Assembly: GCF_001584185.1 (NCBI RefSeq)
Contig: NZ_CP013234.1
Coordinates: 3,596,001 to 3,660,000, forward strand
Direction of reading: 5' to 3'
DNA: 64,000 nucleotides
DNA from: Collimonas pratensis
GTDB lineage: Bacteria; Pseudomonadota; Gammaproteobacteria; Burkholderiales; Burkholderiaceae_D
Within the stretch, counting starts at the first letter, position 1. Each line of letters starts with the position of its first letter. Below the pieces are notes generated by a model, which worked only from the letters and a program-made list of their open reading frames with translations, ran no database searches and had not been told where the DNA came from. Positions 45,605-54,316 of the stretch are shown here, one piece after another. The translations under genes and the position numbers were made by a program.

Positions 45605-46156
45605 TTAGACTACGGCGGTGGCCGCAGCGTTGCTGGCCGAATTGCTGGTCGCAGCGGCAGCCGGCTTGCTGGAAGAAGTGCCGACCTGGACTTCGCCAGT
45701 CAGTTGACCGCCTTCTTCGATGACAACCTTGCCATAGCGGATTTTGCCGGAAACCTTGCCAGTTGAATAAATCACCAGCTTTTCACGGACGGTCAGGTCG
45801 CCGTCGAATTCGCCGTAGATTTCGGCCAGGTCGATTTCCGCCGAACCCTTGAACGCGCCTTTTTCGGCGATATGGATCACGCGCGAATTCATGGTGGCTT
45901 CCACCCGGCCCTCGACCACGAGCGTGTCGCAATCGGTGATCTCTACGCCTTTGAGCTTGATGTTCGGGCCGACAATCAGTTTGCTGCCGACTTCATTGGT
46001 GCTGGACGACGAGTGGTTGACAGGAGTGCTCACAGGGTTGCTAGCCTTAGGAATGTTGGAGGTGTTGCCGGAAGTGAGGTTGCTGCTGGCGCTGAACGGT
46101 GAATTTGGTGTCGGGGTTTCTCGCTTGCCGCCGAAAAACGTATCTGATTTAAGCAT
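45605..46156 (-). CDS. bactofilin (polymer-forming cytoskeletal protein)
   Basis: The 183-residue protein has a low-complexity Ser/Asn-rich N-terminus (1-55), a central bactofilin beta-helix (about 56-150, SKLIVGPNIKLKGVEITDCD, VVEGRVEATMNSRVIHIAEK, AEIYGEFDGDL) and a disordered Ala/Ser tail. Bactofilins assemble into filaments without nucleotide and organise cell-envelope enzymes. Many bactofilin genes sit next to an M23 peptidase; none is next to this one, although an M48 protease lies 1.4 kb away on the other strand. Confidence 0.9.
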   Translation of the reverse strand: MLKSDTFFGGKRETPTPNSPFSASSNLTSGNTSNIPKASNPVSTPVNHSSSSTNEVGSKLIVGPNIKLKGVEITDCDTLVVEGRVEATMNSRVIHIAEKGAFKGSAEIDLAEIYGEFDGDLTVREKLVIYSTGKVSGKIRYGKVVIEEGGQLTGEVQVGTSSSKPAAAATSNSASNAAATAVV

Positions 46157-46441
46157 GTGATCTCCTGAATGGTGTTGCCTGCATTAGTGCGGCCAGCACG
46201 CTGATGCAAATGAATATGAAAAAATATGATCGAATACTGCATGACCGTGTGAGACAAAGGTCTCCAGCTTTCGAGGACCCTCTTCCGGAAAAGTTCATAG
46301 AGAAAACCATTAATTTGTAACCGTGGGCAACTCTTAGCCGCTAACAATAATAATTGCCGCACAGACTTTGATTGTCATTTTTTATAGCTTACCGGATAAT
46401 CAGCCGCAGCAGTCAAACCTATAGCGCAAAGGGAAACAGGG

Positions 46442-47536
46442 ATGAACACCGCGACTTCCGATACACCGCCTTTCGACGTTCCAGCCAGCCCTCCTCCACA
46501 ACAGCCTACGCCCGAAGCCTTCGTTTTTTCCGGCCGCGGCAGTGAATATTTCCGCATATGGATAGTTAACCTTCTACTATCCATTATCACACTCGGCATT
46601 TACTCAGCCTGGGCCAAAGTGCGCCGCACCCGCTATTTCTATGACAACACCCGGGTCGCCGGCAGCAGTTTCGAATACCACGGCAACCCGATCGCAATCC
46701 TGAAAGGACGCATCATCGCAGTGGTCCTGATCGGCGGCTACCAGGTCGCCTTCAGGCTGAGCCCTAAACTTGGATTGCTGGCGCTGGCGCTGATGTTTGC
46801 GGTCATGCCATGGCTGATCTGGAGAAGCTACCAGTTCAAGCTGTTCAACTCCAGCTACCGCGGCATCCGCTTCGGCTTCAAAGGCAGCGCCGGCAAGTCT
46901 TACTTCATTTATCTGCTGCTGCCGCTGATCTCCATGCTCTCGATCGGCCTGCTCTCGCCTTTCGCCTACCAGCGCAATAAAAAATACCTGCACACGGAAA
47001 GCAAGTTCGGCGCGACGCATTTTTCCTTTCACGCCAGTGTAGGCTCTTTTTATCAGGTCTTTCTGATTTGTTTCGCCGTCGCCATGCTTGGCTACGCCGC
47101 CATCGGCATACTGTTCGGCGGCAGCCTCATGGCCGCCGCCACTGCCGGCAAGCACGCCGCCCCGGCTGCCTTTGCCGGTCCCATCTTCATGATGATATTT
47201 GCCATGTATGCGTGGACCTTCCTGATCATGCCGCTGGCCCTGACCATGGTCCAGAACCTGATCTGAAACAATACCAAGCTGGCGGACCATCAATTCCAGA
47301 GCAAGCTGAAATGGACCAGGGTCGCTTTCATCATGATCACCAACCTGATCGCCATCGTCTGCACACTCGGCTTGTTCACGCCCTTTGCGCAGATCCGCTC
47401 GCTCAAATACCGGCTGGAGTCGGTCAGCCTGCTGGCAGCCGGCTCGCTCGACCATTTCCTGGCCGATGCCGAACCGCAGGGCTCCGCCGCCGGCGAAGGT
47501 ATGTCTGACCTGCTCGATTTCGACTTGTCGCTGTAA
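46442..47536 (+). pseudogene. DUF898 (YjgN-like) membrane protein interrupted by an in-frame TGA
   Basis: The frame starts at ATG 46442 and has a Pro-rich leader, then the DUF898 pattern FVFSGRGSEYFRIWIVNLLL and SIITLGIYSAWAKVRRTRYF, repeated membrane helices and the family motif near MVQNLI. A TGA at 47264-47266 stops it after 274 residues. The same frame then continues as NNTKLADHQFQSKLKW, ITNLIAIVCTLGLFTPFAQI and DLLDFDLSL to TAA at 47536, which is the expected C-terminal third. The interrupted position should be Trp (W-N-N-T), so one G-to-A change explains the stop. Membrane role unknown. The M48 gene follows by 12 bases. Confidence 0.85.
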
Positions 47537-47548
47537 AGCCGCGCACAG

Positions 47549-48556
47549 ATGCAGAATGCGCAAGCGCAGGCGGTACGGGCCTTCTACTTCGACGGCAAGA
47601 CCTCGCGCCGCCATGCGGTCGAACTGACAGTCACCGCTGGCCTCGCCAGCATCTCCGGCGAGGCGCAGCGGCAAGCGCCGCTGGACGAGTTGCGCGTGTC
47701 GGAACGGGTCTCCAGCGCCACCCGCAAGGTCACCTTCGCCGACGGCGCTTATCTTGAAATCATCGATCTCGATGCCTTTGCCGCACTGCTGACGAGCACC
47801 GGCCATGCCGACTCGCTGGTAGTGCGCATGCAGCAGAGCTGGCGCACCGTGTGGCAAGCGCTGGCAGCGCTGGTCCTGATCCTGGTGCTGGGTTATCTGT
47901 ATGTGTTGCCGGCGGCCTCAGGCTGGATTGCCAACGCCCTGCCGGAATCGGTCGAAAGGAGAATCGGCGGCAGTACGCTGGAGTTCCTGGACCAGCGCGT
48001 ATTCACCGCTTCCACCCTGTCGCCAGCCCAGCAAGCCTCTATCGACAGCCGCTTCCGCGCGCTGGAACCGCCGCGCCAGGGGGCGCCGGCATTCCAGATC
48101 ATTTTCCGCAAAAGCAAGATCGGTCCGAATGCCTTCGCCCTGCCGTCCGGCGACATCCTGGTGACCGACGAACTGGTCCGGCTGCTGGACGATGACGATG
48201 CCTTGATGGGCGTGCTGGCGCATGAACTCGGCCACCTGCATAACCGCCACCTGATGCGGCGGCTGATCCAGGTGTCCGCAATCGGCGCCACGGCGACGCT
48301 GCTGTTCGGCGATGTCTCGACGCTGATCGCGACCATTCCGCCGCTGCTGCTCGATCTCAAATATTCGCGCGATATCGAGCTGGAGGCGGACGACTATGCG
48401 ATCGCCATGTTCAAGGCCAACGGCATCAGCCTCACCAAGCTGGCGCGTACCTTCGAAAAACTCGACAGCCAGCCCGCCGCATTCTCGCCTTACCTGTCGA
48501 CCCATCCGCCCAGCAAGGAAAGGATTGCACGCATCCTCCAGGCGCAGGCCGGATAA
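47549..48556 (+). CDS. membrane-anchored M48-family zinc metalloprotease
   Basis: The 335-residue protein has an N-terminal small beta domain (1-75), one transmembrane helix (about 102-122) and an M48 catalytic domain with HELGH at 225-229. The third zinc ligand lies in RDIELEADDYAI. The end, YLSTHPPSKERIARILQ, is standard for the family. The DUF898 plus M48 pair recurs in proteobacteria as far as I recall, suggesting a joint envelope quality-control role. The ribosome binding site is weak, so translation may depend on coupling to DUF898, which the TGA would weaken. Confidence 0.85.
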   Translation: MQNAQAQAVRAFYFDGKTSRRHAVELTVTAGLASISGEAQRQAPLDELRVSERVSSATRKVTFADGAYLEIIDLDAFAALLTSTGHADSLVVRMQQSWRTVWQALAALVLILVLGYLYVLPAASGWIANALPESVERRIGGSTLEFLDQRVFTASTLSPAQQASIDSRFRALEPPRQGAPAFQIIFRKSKIGPNAFALPSGDILVTDELVRLLDDDDALMGVLAHELGHLHNRHLMRRLIQVSAIGATATLLFGDVSTLIATIPPLLLDLKYSRDIELEADDYAIAMFKANGISLTKLARTFEKLDSQPAAFSPYLSTHPPSKERIARILQAQAG

Positions 48557-48629
48557 GCCCCGGGCGGGGGCCATGCCAGATGCGTTACAATCTTGGAATT
48601 AGAAATTAGATTCAGCAATCAAGATAACA

Positions 48630-49424
48630 ATGCGCCAATACCTCGATCTCATGCGCCATGTGCAACAACATGGCACTGTCAAAACCGACCGCACCGGCAC
48701 CGGCACCCGCTCGGTATTCGGCTACCAGATGCGCTTCAACCTGCAAGACGGCTTCCCCTTGCTGACCACCAAGAAGCTGCATCTGCGCTCGATCATCCAT
48801 GAGCTGATCTGGTTTCTCAACGGCTCGACCAACATCCAGTATCTAAAAGACAACGACGTCAAGATCTGGGACGAATGGGCCGACAGCGAAGGCAACCTGG
48901 GACCAATCTACGGCTATCAATGGCGCTCTTGGCCGACGCCATCCGGCGGACATATCGACCAGATCACGCAACTGGTCGAGCAGATCAAGAGCAATCCAGA
49001 TTCGCGTCGGCTGATCGTCTCGGCCTGGAACGTCGCCGACATCCCGCAGATGAAGCTGCCGCCCTGCCATGCTTTCTTCCAGTTTTATGTCGCCGAAGGC
49101 AAGCTATCTTGCCAGTTGTACCAGCGCAGCGCCGATATTTTCCTGGGCGTGCCGTTCAACATCGCTTCCTATGCCCTGCTGACGCACATGATGGCGCAGC
49201 AGTGCGGGTTGGAAGTGGGTGATTTCATCTGGACCGGCGGCGATTGCCACCTCTATTCCAACCATGCGGAGCAGGTCGAATTGCAACTGTCGCGCACGCC
49301 TGGCCCGCTGCCCAAGCTGACCATCACGCGCCAGCCGGCGTCGATTTTCGACTACCGTTTTGAAGATTTTGAAATCAGCGATTATCATCCGCAGGCGCAC
49401 ATCAAGGCGCCGGTAGCTGTGTAG
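48630..49424 (+). CDS. thyA: thymidylate synthase
   Basis: ThyA methylates dUMP to dTMP using methylenetetrahydrofolate and yields dihydrofolate. The 264 residues match E. coli ThyA in length, with the catalytic Cys146 in [12 protein letters not shown] and the conserved [20 protein letters not shown] and [20 protein letters not shown]. The stop codon TAG is formed by the first bases of a palindromic repeat. The partner enzyme folA is 11 kb downstream. Confidence 0.97.
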   Translation: MRQYLDLMRHVQQHGTVKTDRTGTGTRSVFGYQMRFNLQDGFPLLTTKKLHLRSIIHELIWFLNGSTNIQYLKDNDVKIWDEWADSEGNLGPIYGYQWRSWPTPSGGHIDQITQLVEQIKSNPDSRRLIVSAWNVADIPQMKLPPCHAFFQFYVAEGKLSCQLYQRSADIFLGVPFNIASYALLTHMMAQQCGLEVGDFIWTGGDCHLYSNHAEQVELQLSRTPGPLPKLTITRQPASIFDYRFEDFEISDYHPQAHIKAPVAV

Positions 49425-49491
49425 GGTGGGCACCTGTGCCCACGCGTTACTTCAAATCCCCCAATGAACGGTGGGCAACTGCCCACCCTAC
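49421..49491. repeat. palindromic GTAGGG/CCCTAC intergenic repeat, copy 2
   Basis: GTAGGGTGGGCA at the left end pairs with TGCCCACCCTAC at the right end, with an inner TGCCCACGCG arm as in the copy at 19184. The left end contributes the last base of the final thyA codon and the TAG stop. It also separates thyA from the convergent NodT gene. Confidence 0.85.
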
Positions 49492-49496
49492 TTAAG

Positions 49497-50966
49497 CTAT
49501 TTATCCGGTGCCGGCTTGCCCGCTGCCGCCGGCTGGCTGGCATGCACATCCTGCCAGCCGCCGCCCAGCGCCTTGTAGAGCGACACCGTCGCCTTGAGCC
49601 GCTTCAACTTGATCTGGCCTAGCTCGTTCTGTACTTCCGACAGCGAACGTTGCGTATCGAGCACCGTCATCAGATCCTCCGCGCCGACCCGGTAGCGGAT
49701 TTCCGATAATTCGAAGGCGAAGCGCGCCTGTTCCATTTCCGTGACTTTCAGCTTGCGCTGTTCATCCAGGCTGCGGATCTGGCCAAGCGCGGTATCGACT
49801 TCCGACAGCGCAGAAATCACGGTCGACCGATAGATCTGCACCAGCTCCTGTTTCTGGGCGACGGCCAGGTCGCGCTGGCTGTTGAGGCGCCCAGCATCGA
49901 AGATCGGCGCCACCAGCCCGGCGCCCAGGTTGGCCAGCATGTTGGGGCCGTTGAACAGCGACAGCAAGGCATTGCTCTGGCCGCCGGCCGAGCCGGTCAG
50001 GCGGATGCTGGGGAACAGCGCCGCGCGCGCCACCGCCACGTTGGCGTTGGCGGAGGCCAGTTCGGCTTCCGCATGACGGATGTCCGGCCGGCGCGACAGC
50101 AACGCCGACGGCAAGCCGGGCGTTACCTGCGGCAGCAGGATCTTGGCCAGCCCGGGTTCATTCACGGTAAAGGTTTGCGGCGGCCGCCCCAGCAAGATCG
50201 CCAACGCGGTCTGCGCCTCGCGCTCTTGCTGTTTCAAATCGGGAATGACTGCTTGCTGGCCGGCCACCGCCGAGCGCTGCCGCGCCAGGTCCAGCGGCGA
50301 AGCCGAGCCGGCGCGGCTCTGCGCCGACACCAGTTTCAGCACGCGCTCGGCGTTATCGACGTTTTGCTGAGCGATCTCGATACGGTCGCGCAGCGACAGC
50401 ACTTGCAAGTAGGTCGAGACAATGCCGCTGGTGACCGTCAGCGCCACGGTTTCGCGATCGTAGCGGTTCGCTTGCAAAGAAGCTTCCGCAGCCACCAGCC
50501 CGGCCCTGTTCTTGCCCCAGAAATCGACTTCGTAGCCGATCTCGACCAGGCCGCTGGTGGAGGTGACGGCGCTGCCGCTGGAAGCCAGCGGCAAGGCGCG
50601 GTTGATGCTGGTGGAAAAATCCGCATTCGGCAGCAGCGGTGCGCCGGCGATCCGGGCTTGCGCTTCAGCCTGGCGCACGCGCGATACAGCGGCAGCAATC
50701 TCCAGGTTGCTGGCCTGCCCCTGAGCCACCAGCTGGCTCAGCTCATCGCTGCCGAAACGCTGCCACCAGCCAGTATCCGGCCAGTCCTGCTCGCCAGTGT
50801 TGGCCGACAAATCCCAGCTCTGCGGAATCTCGACGCTAGGCGTGGCTTCGCGCATCTCGATCTGGCTGGCACAGGCTGATAACAGAAGCAGCAGTACGAC
50901 GCTTGAACAGGCGCTGGCGACGCTGCGCGACCTTTGAAAAATAAGATGCATGCTAACCGCCATCAA
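49497..50966 (-). CDS. NodT-type outer-membrane efflux lipoprotein
   Basis: This is a TolC-like trimeric channel subunit. The 489-residue protein has a lipoprotein signal (VVLLLLLSACAS, lipobox LSAC) and two OEP repeats with long helices (DLSQ... around LAAAVSRVRQAEAQARIAG and LASANANVAVARAALFPSIR). It ends in a low-complexity tail. Its start overlaps the stop of the adaptor gene by four bases, so the pair works together. Confidence 0.9.
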   Translation of the reverse strand: MMAVSMHLIFQRSRSVASACSSVVLLLLLSACASQIEMREATPSVEIPQSWDLSANTGEQDWPDTGWWQRFGSDELSQLVAQGQASNLEIAAAVSRVRQAEAQARIAGAPLLPNADFSTSINRALPLASSGSAVTSTSGLVEIGYEVDFWGKNRAGLVAAEASLQANRYDRETVALTVTSGIVSTYLQVLSLRDRIEIAQQNVDNAERVLKLVSAQSRAGSASPLDLARQRSAVAGQQAVIPDLKQQEREAQTALAILLGRPPQTFTVNEPGLAKILLPQVTPGLPSALLSRRPDIRHAEAELASANANVAVARAALFPSIRLTGSAGGQSNALLSLFNGPNMLANLGAGLVAPIFDAGRLNSQRDLAVAQKQELVQIYRSTVISALSEVDTALGQIRSLDEQRKLKVTEMEQARFAFELSEIRYRVGAEDLMTVLDTQRSLSEVQNELGQIKLKRLKATVSLYKALGGGWQDVHASQPAAAGKPAPDK

Positions 50967-52240
50967 TGAGCCTTGGCCGCAGGTACGGACGCAGACGCGG
51001 AAGCGCTGGCAGCTACTGGCACTGCATTCTTAGCAGGCGGCGCCGCAGCGGATTCCACGACAACCTGCTCGCCTGGCTGTAATCCTGACAAGACTTGCGC
51101 CATCTGCTGGTTGCGGACGCCGATCTTGATCGCGCGCGAGCTCACTTGTTGAGCTTGCTGGGCTTGCTGACTAGCGTTAGCCACCTTCACCCGGTAGCTG
51201 CCATCGGCCTCCGGATTGCCCAGTAGCGCCACCGGCACCAGCACGGCGTCACGCGCCTGTGCCAGCACGAAGCGCACTTGCGTGCTCATGCCGCTCATCA
51301 GTTCTTCCTCTGGATTATCGACTTCAAACAAGACGTTATAGAAAGTCTGCTTTCCCTGCTCGCCCGAACCGTCGGCCGGCACCGGTATCACCTGCCGCAG
51401 CTTGCCGCTCCAGCGTTTGCCGGGATAGCCGGGCGTGGTGAAATAGGCCGTCATGCCTTTGCGCAGCAGCGGCACGTCGATCTCCGCTACCCGTGCCTGC
51501 ACTGTCAGGCGGCTGAGGTCGGCGATCCGCACCAGCGGCGCGGCAGGCTGGCCGGCGCTGACCATCTGCCCGGTACGGGCGCCTACCGACACCACGGTGC
51601 CGCTGATCGGCGCCAGCACCTGGGTATGGCTGCGAGTGACGTCGTCGTCTTTCACGGTCGCCTCGATCTGGCGGATCTGGGCATTGATCGCCTCGACCTT
51701 GGCGGCCGCGGAATACATGCTCATGCGGCTGGATTCATAGGATTCTTCGCGCGTCGCGTTTTCCGCTTTCAGCTGCGTCTGCCGTTTGTATTGCAATTCG
51801 GCGAAATCCTGCTGGGCGCGCTGGTCCGCCAGCTCCGCCTGCAGCCGCGCCAGCTGGGCGCGATTGCTTTCGACCCGGGCCGACGGCAGGGTCGGCGTGA
51901 TTTCGACCACCATCTTGCCGGCCTTGACGTCGTCGCCCACCATCACCAGCACATCCTTGATCTGGCCCGAGACCTGCGCCATCACATCGCTGTACTTGTG
52001 CAACTGCAGCTTGCCGCTGGCGAACACGGCTTGTTCGATGTCGCCGCGCCGCACCGCTTCCGTCTGCAAGCGCACCGGCGCCGGCTTGGGCGGTGGCGGC
52101 GGCCGCTGCAAGAGTCCCTTCCACAGCAGGAAGCCGGCGCCGATCGCAATCAGCGCCGCCAGCAAGGCGATCAGCCAGCGCCGACTGGAATGGCCGAAAG
52201 CAGTGGGCGCAGCGGACTTGTCGGTCGGTTCAGCGGTCAT
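50963..52240 (-). CDS. MacA/HlyD-type periplasmic adaptor (membrane fusion) protein
   Basis: The 425-residue protein has an N-terminal membrane anchor (about 20-42), a lipoyl domain split by an alpha-helical hairpin (about 95-190) with the RMSMYSAAAKVEAINAQIRQ segment typical of MacA, and beta-barrel and membrane-proximal domains. It bridges an inner-membrane pump and the NodT channel. No MacB-type permease is in the operon; the only candidate is the upstream ABC exporter, 53 bases away. The C-terminus is an Ala/Ser-rich tail. Confidence 0.9.
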   Translation of the reverse strand: MTAEPTDKSAAPTAFGHSSRRWLIALLAALIAIGAGFLLWKGLLQRPPPPPKPAPVRLQTEAVRRGDIEQAVFASGKLQLHKYSDVMAQVSGQIKDVLVMVGDDVKAGKMVVEITPTLPSARVESNRAQLARLQAELADQRAQQDFAELQYKRQTQLKAENATREESYESSRMSMYSAAAKVEAINAQIRQIEATVKDDDVTRSHTQVLAPISGTVVSVGARTGQMVSAGQPAAPLVRIADLSRLTVQARVAEIDVPLLRKGMTAYFTTPGYPGKRWSGKLRQVIPVPADGSGEQGKQTFYNVLFEVDNPEEELMSGMSTQVRFVLAQARDAVLVPVALLGNPEADGSYRVKVANASQQAQQAQQVSSRAIKIGVRNQQMAQVLSGLQPGEQVVVESAAAPPAKNAVPVAASASASASVPAAKAH

Positions 52241-52293
52241 TGAGGCTAACTTAGGGTTGATCAGGTTCTAGGATAAATTCAGACAGTACCGGC

Positions 52294-54171
52294 TCAAGCC
52301 AGTTCCGCCTGCGCAGTGCCGGCAGCCGGGGCAGCTTCTTCATCGGGTTCCTCGCCCAGGAAGCCACCGCTCTGATGCGCCCACAAGCGCGCGTACAGGC
52401 CGCCTTGCGCCAGCAGGCTGCGATGATCGCCCTGTTCGACGATGCGGCCCTTGTCCAGCACAATCAAACGGTCCATCGCGGCAATGGTTGACAGGCGGTG
52501 GGCGATCGCTACCACGGTCTTGCCTTCCATCAGGCGGTACAAGCTAGCCTGGATCGCCGCTTCCACTTCCGAATCGAGCGCGCTGGTGGCTTCGTCCAGC
52601 AACAGGATAGGCGCATCCTTCAACATTACGCGCGCAATCGCGATACGCTGGCGCTGGCCGCCGGACAGCTTGACGCCACGTTCGCCGACGTGGGCGTCGT
52701 AACCGGTGCGGCCCTTCGGATCGGTCAGGGTCAGGATGAATTCGTGCGCTTCGGCCCGCTGCGCCGCCGCCAGCATGTCGGCATCAGTGGCGTCCGGGCG
52801 ACCGTAGAGCAGATTGTCGCGTACCGAGCGATGCAGCAGGGAGGTATCCTGCGTCACCATGCCGACCTGCGCCCGCAGGCTGTCCTGGGTCACATGCGCA
52901 ATGTCCTGGCCGTCGATCAGGATGCGGCCCTGCTCGACATCGTAGAAGCGCAGCAGCAGATTGACGATGGTCGATTTTCCGGCGCCGGAGCGGCCTACCA
53001 GGCCAATCTTTTCGCCGGGGCGGATGTGCAGCGACAACTGGTCGATCACCGGCCGCTGGCCGCCGTAGGCAAAGCCGACCTGCTCGAAATCGAGCCGGCC
53101 CTGGCTGACCTGCAGCGGCTTGGCGTCGGCCTGGTCCAGGACGGCGTGCGGCCGCGACAAGGTATTGATGCCATCCTGCACCGTGCCGACCTGCTCGAAC
53201 AGCGAAGCGAATTCCCACATCACCCAGTGCGAGATGCCGTTCAGGCGCAAGGCCATCGCGGTCGCCGCGGCCACCGCGCCGATGCCGACCTGGCCCTGGG
53301 TCCACAGCCATAGCGCCGCCCCGGCCGTGCTCAGGATCAGCAGCATGCTCAGGGTGTGGTTGACGATTTCAAAGCTGGTCACCAGGCGCATCTGGCCATG
53401 CACCGTCTGCAGGAATTCCTGCATCGCCGAGCGTGCATAACCGGCTTCGCGGCCGGCGTGCGAAAACAGCTTGACCGTGGCGATATTGGTGTACGCATCG
53501 GTGATGCGGCCAGTCATCAGCGAACGCGCATCGGCCTGGGTCTTGGCGACCTTGCTCAGGCGCGGCACGAAATAGCGCAGCGCCAGCGTATACAAGGCGA
53601 GCCAGCTCAGGAACGGCACCAGCATCCAGCCGCTGAAGCTGCCCACCACCGCCACCATAGTGAAGAAGTAAATCACCACGAACACCAGGATGTCGCACAG
53701 GATCATGCAGACGTCGCGTACCGCCAGTGAAGTCTGCATCACTTTGGTGGCGACCCGGCCGGCGAATTCATCTTGATAAAAATGCATGCTTTGGTTCAGC
53801 ATCAGGCGATGGAATTTCCAGCGCAGCAGCATCGGGAAATTGCCTGCCAGCGCCTGCTGCTTGAACATGCTTTGCAGGGCGACCACGATAGGACTGGCCA
53901 GCAATACGGCTGCCAGCAACAGCAGGTTGCTGCTTTCGTGCGTCCACAGCGTGGACGGTTCGGCATGGCCGAGCCAGTCGACGATGCGGCCCATCATGGC
54001 AAACAGCAAAGCCTCGAAGGCGCCGGTGACAGCCGTCAGCAGGGTCATGGCGATGATATAAGGGCGCAAGCCTTTGGTGCAGGCCCAGACAAACGCAAAA
54101 AATCCGCGCGGCGGCGGCGTCATGACGGTATCAGGATAAGGGTGCAGTAGTCTTTCGAACCAGGCAAACAT
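52294..54171 (-). CDS. ABC exporter (fused membrane and ATPase domains)
   Basis: The 625-residue half-transporter has a type-1 exporter membrane domain of six helices (about 25-320) and an ATPase (about 350-590). Walker A (GRSGAGKST), signature LSGGQRQRIAIARVMLKDAP and Walker B (ILLLDEATSALDSE) are intact. It works as a homodimer, like MsbA or the multidrug exporters. It is first in the operon with the MacA-like and NodT-like genes. The substrate is unknown; peptide, lipid or drug export are all possible. Confidence 0.92.
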   Translation of the reverse strand: MFAWFERLLHPYPDTVMTPPPRGFFAFVWACTKGLRPYIIAMTLLTAVTGAFEALLFAMMGRIVDWLGHAEPSTLWTHESSNLLLLAAVLLASPIVVALQSMFKQQALAGNFPMLLRWKFHRLMLNQSMHFYQDEFAGRVATKVMQTSLAVRDVCMILCDILVFVVIYFFTMVAVVGSFSGWMLVPFLSWLALYTLALRYFVPRLSKVAKTQADARSLMTGRITDAYTNIATVKLFSHAGREAGYARSAMQEFLQTVHGQMRLVTSFEIVNHTLSMLLILSTAGAALWLWTQGQVGIGAVAAATAMALRLNGISHWVMWEFASLFEQVGTVQDGINTLSRPHAVLDQADAKPLQVSQGRLDFEQVGFAYGGQRPVIDQLSLHIRPGEKIGLVGRSGAGKSTIVNLLLRFYDVEQGRILIDGQDIAHVTQDSLRAQVGMVTQDTSLLHRSVRDNLLYGRPDATDADMLAAAQRAEAHEFILTLTDPKGRTGYDAHVGERGVKLSGGQRQRIAIARVMLKDAPILLLDEATSALDSEVEAAIQASLYRLMEGKTVVAIAHRLSTIAAMDRLIVLDKGRIVEQGDHRSLLAQGGLYARLWAHQSGGFLGEEPDEEAAPAAGTAQAELA

Positions 54172-54316
54172 GGGGAAACTCCAAAACAGGCCGGCAGGCC
54201 GGCCCCAACCCGACAGTATATTGCAAATTGATCAGTTGTTTCGAAATGCCCCGGCCGCGGATGATCGCCACGACGGGGGAAAACCGGGGCACCGGCGGCC
54301 AGGTCAGGCTAACGCA

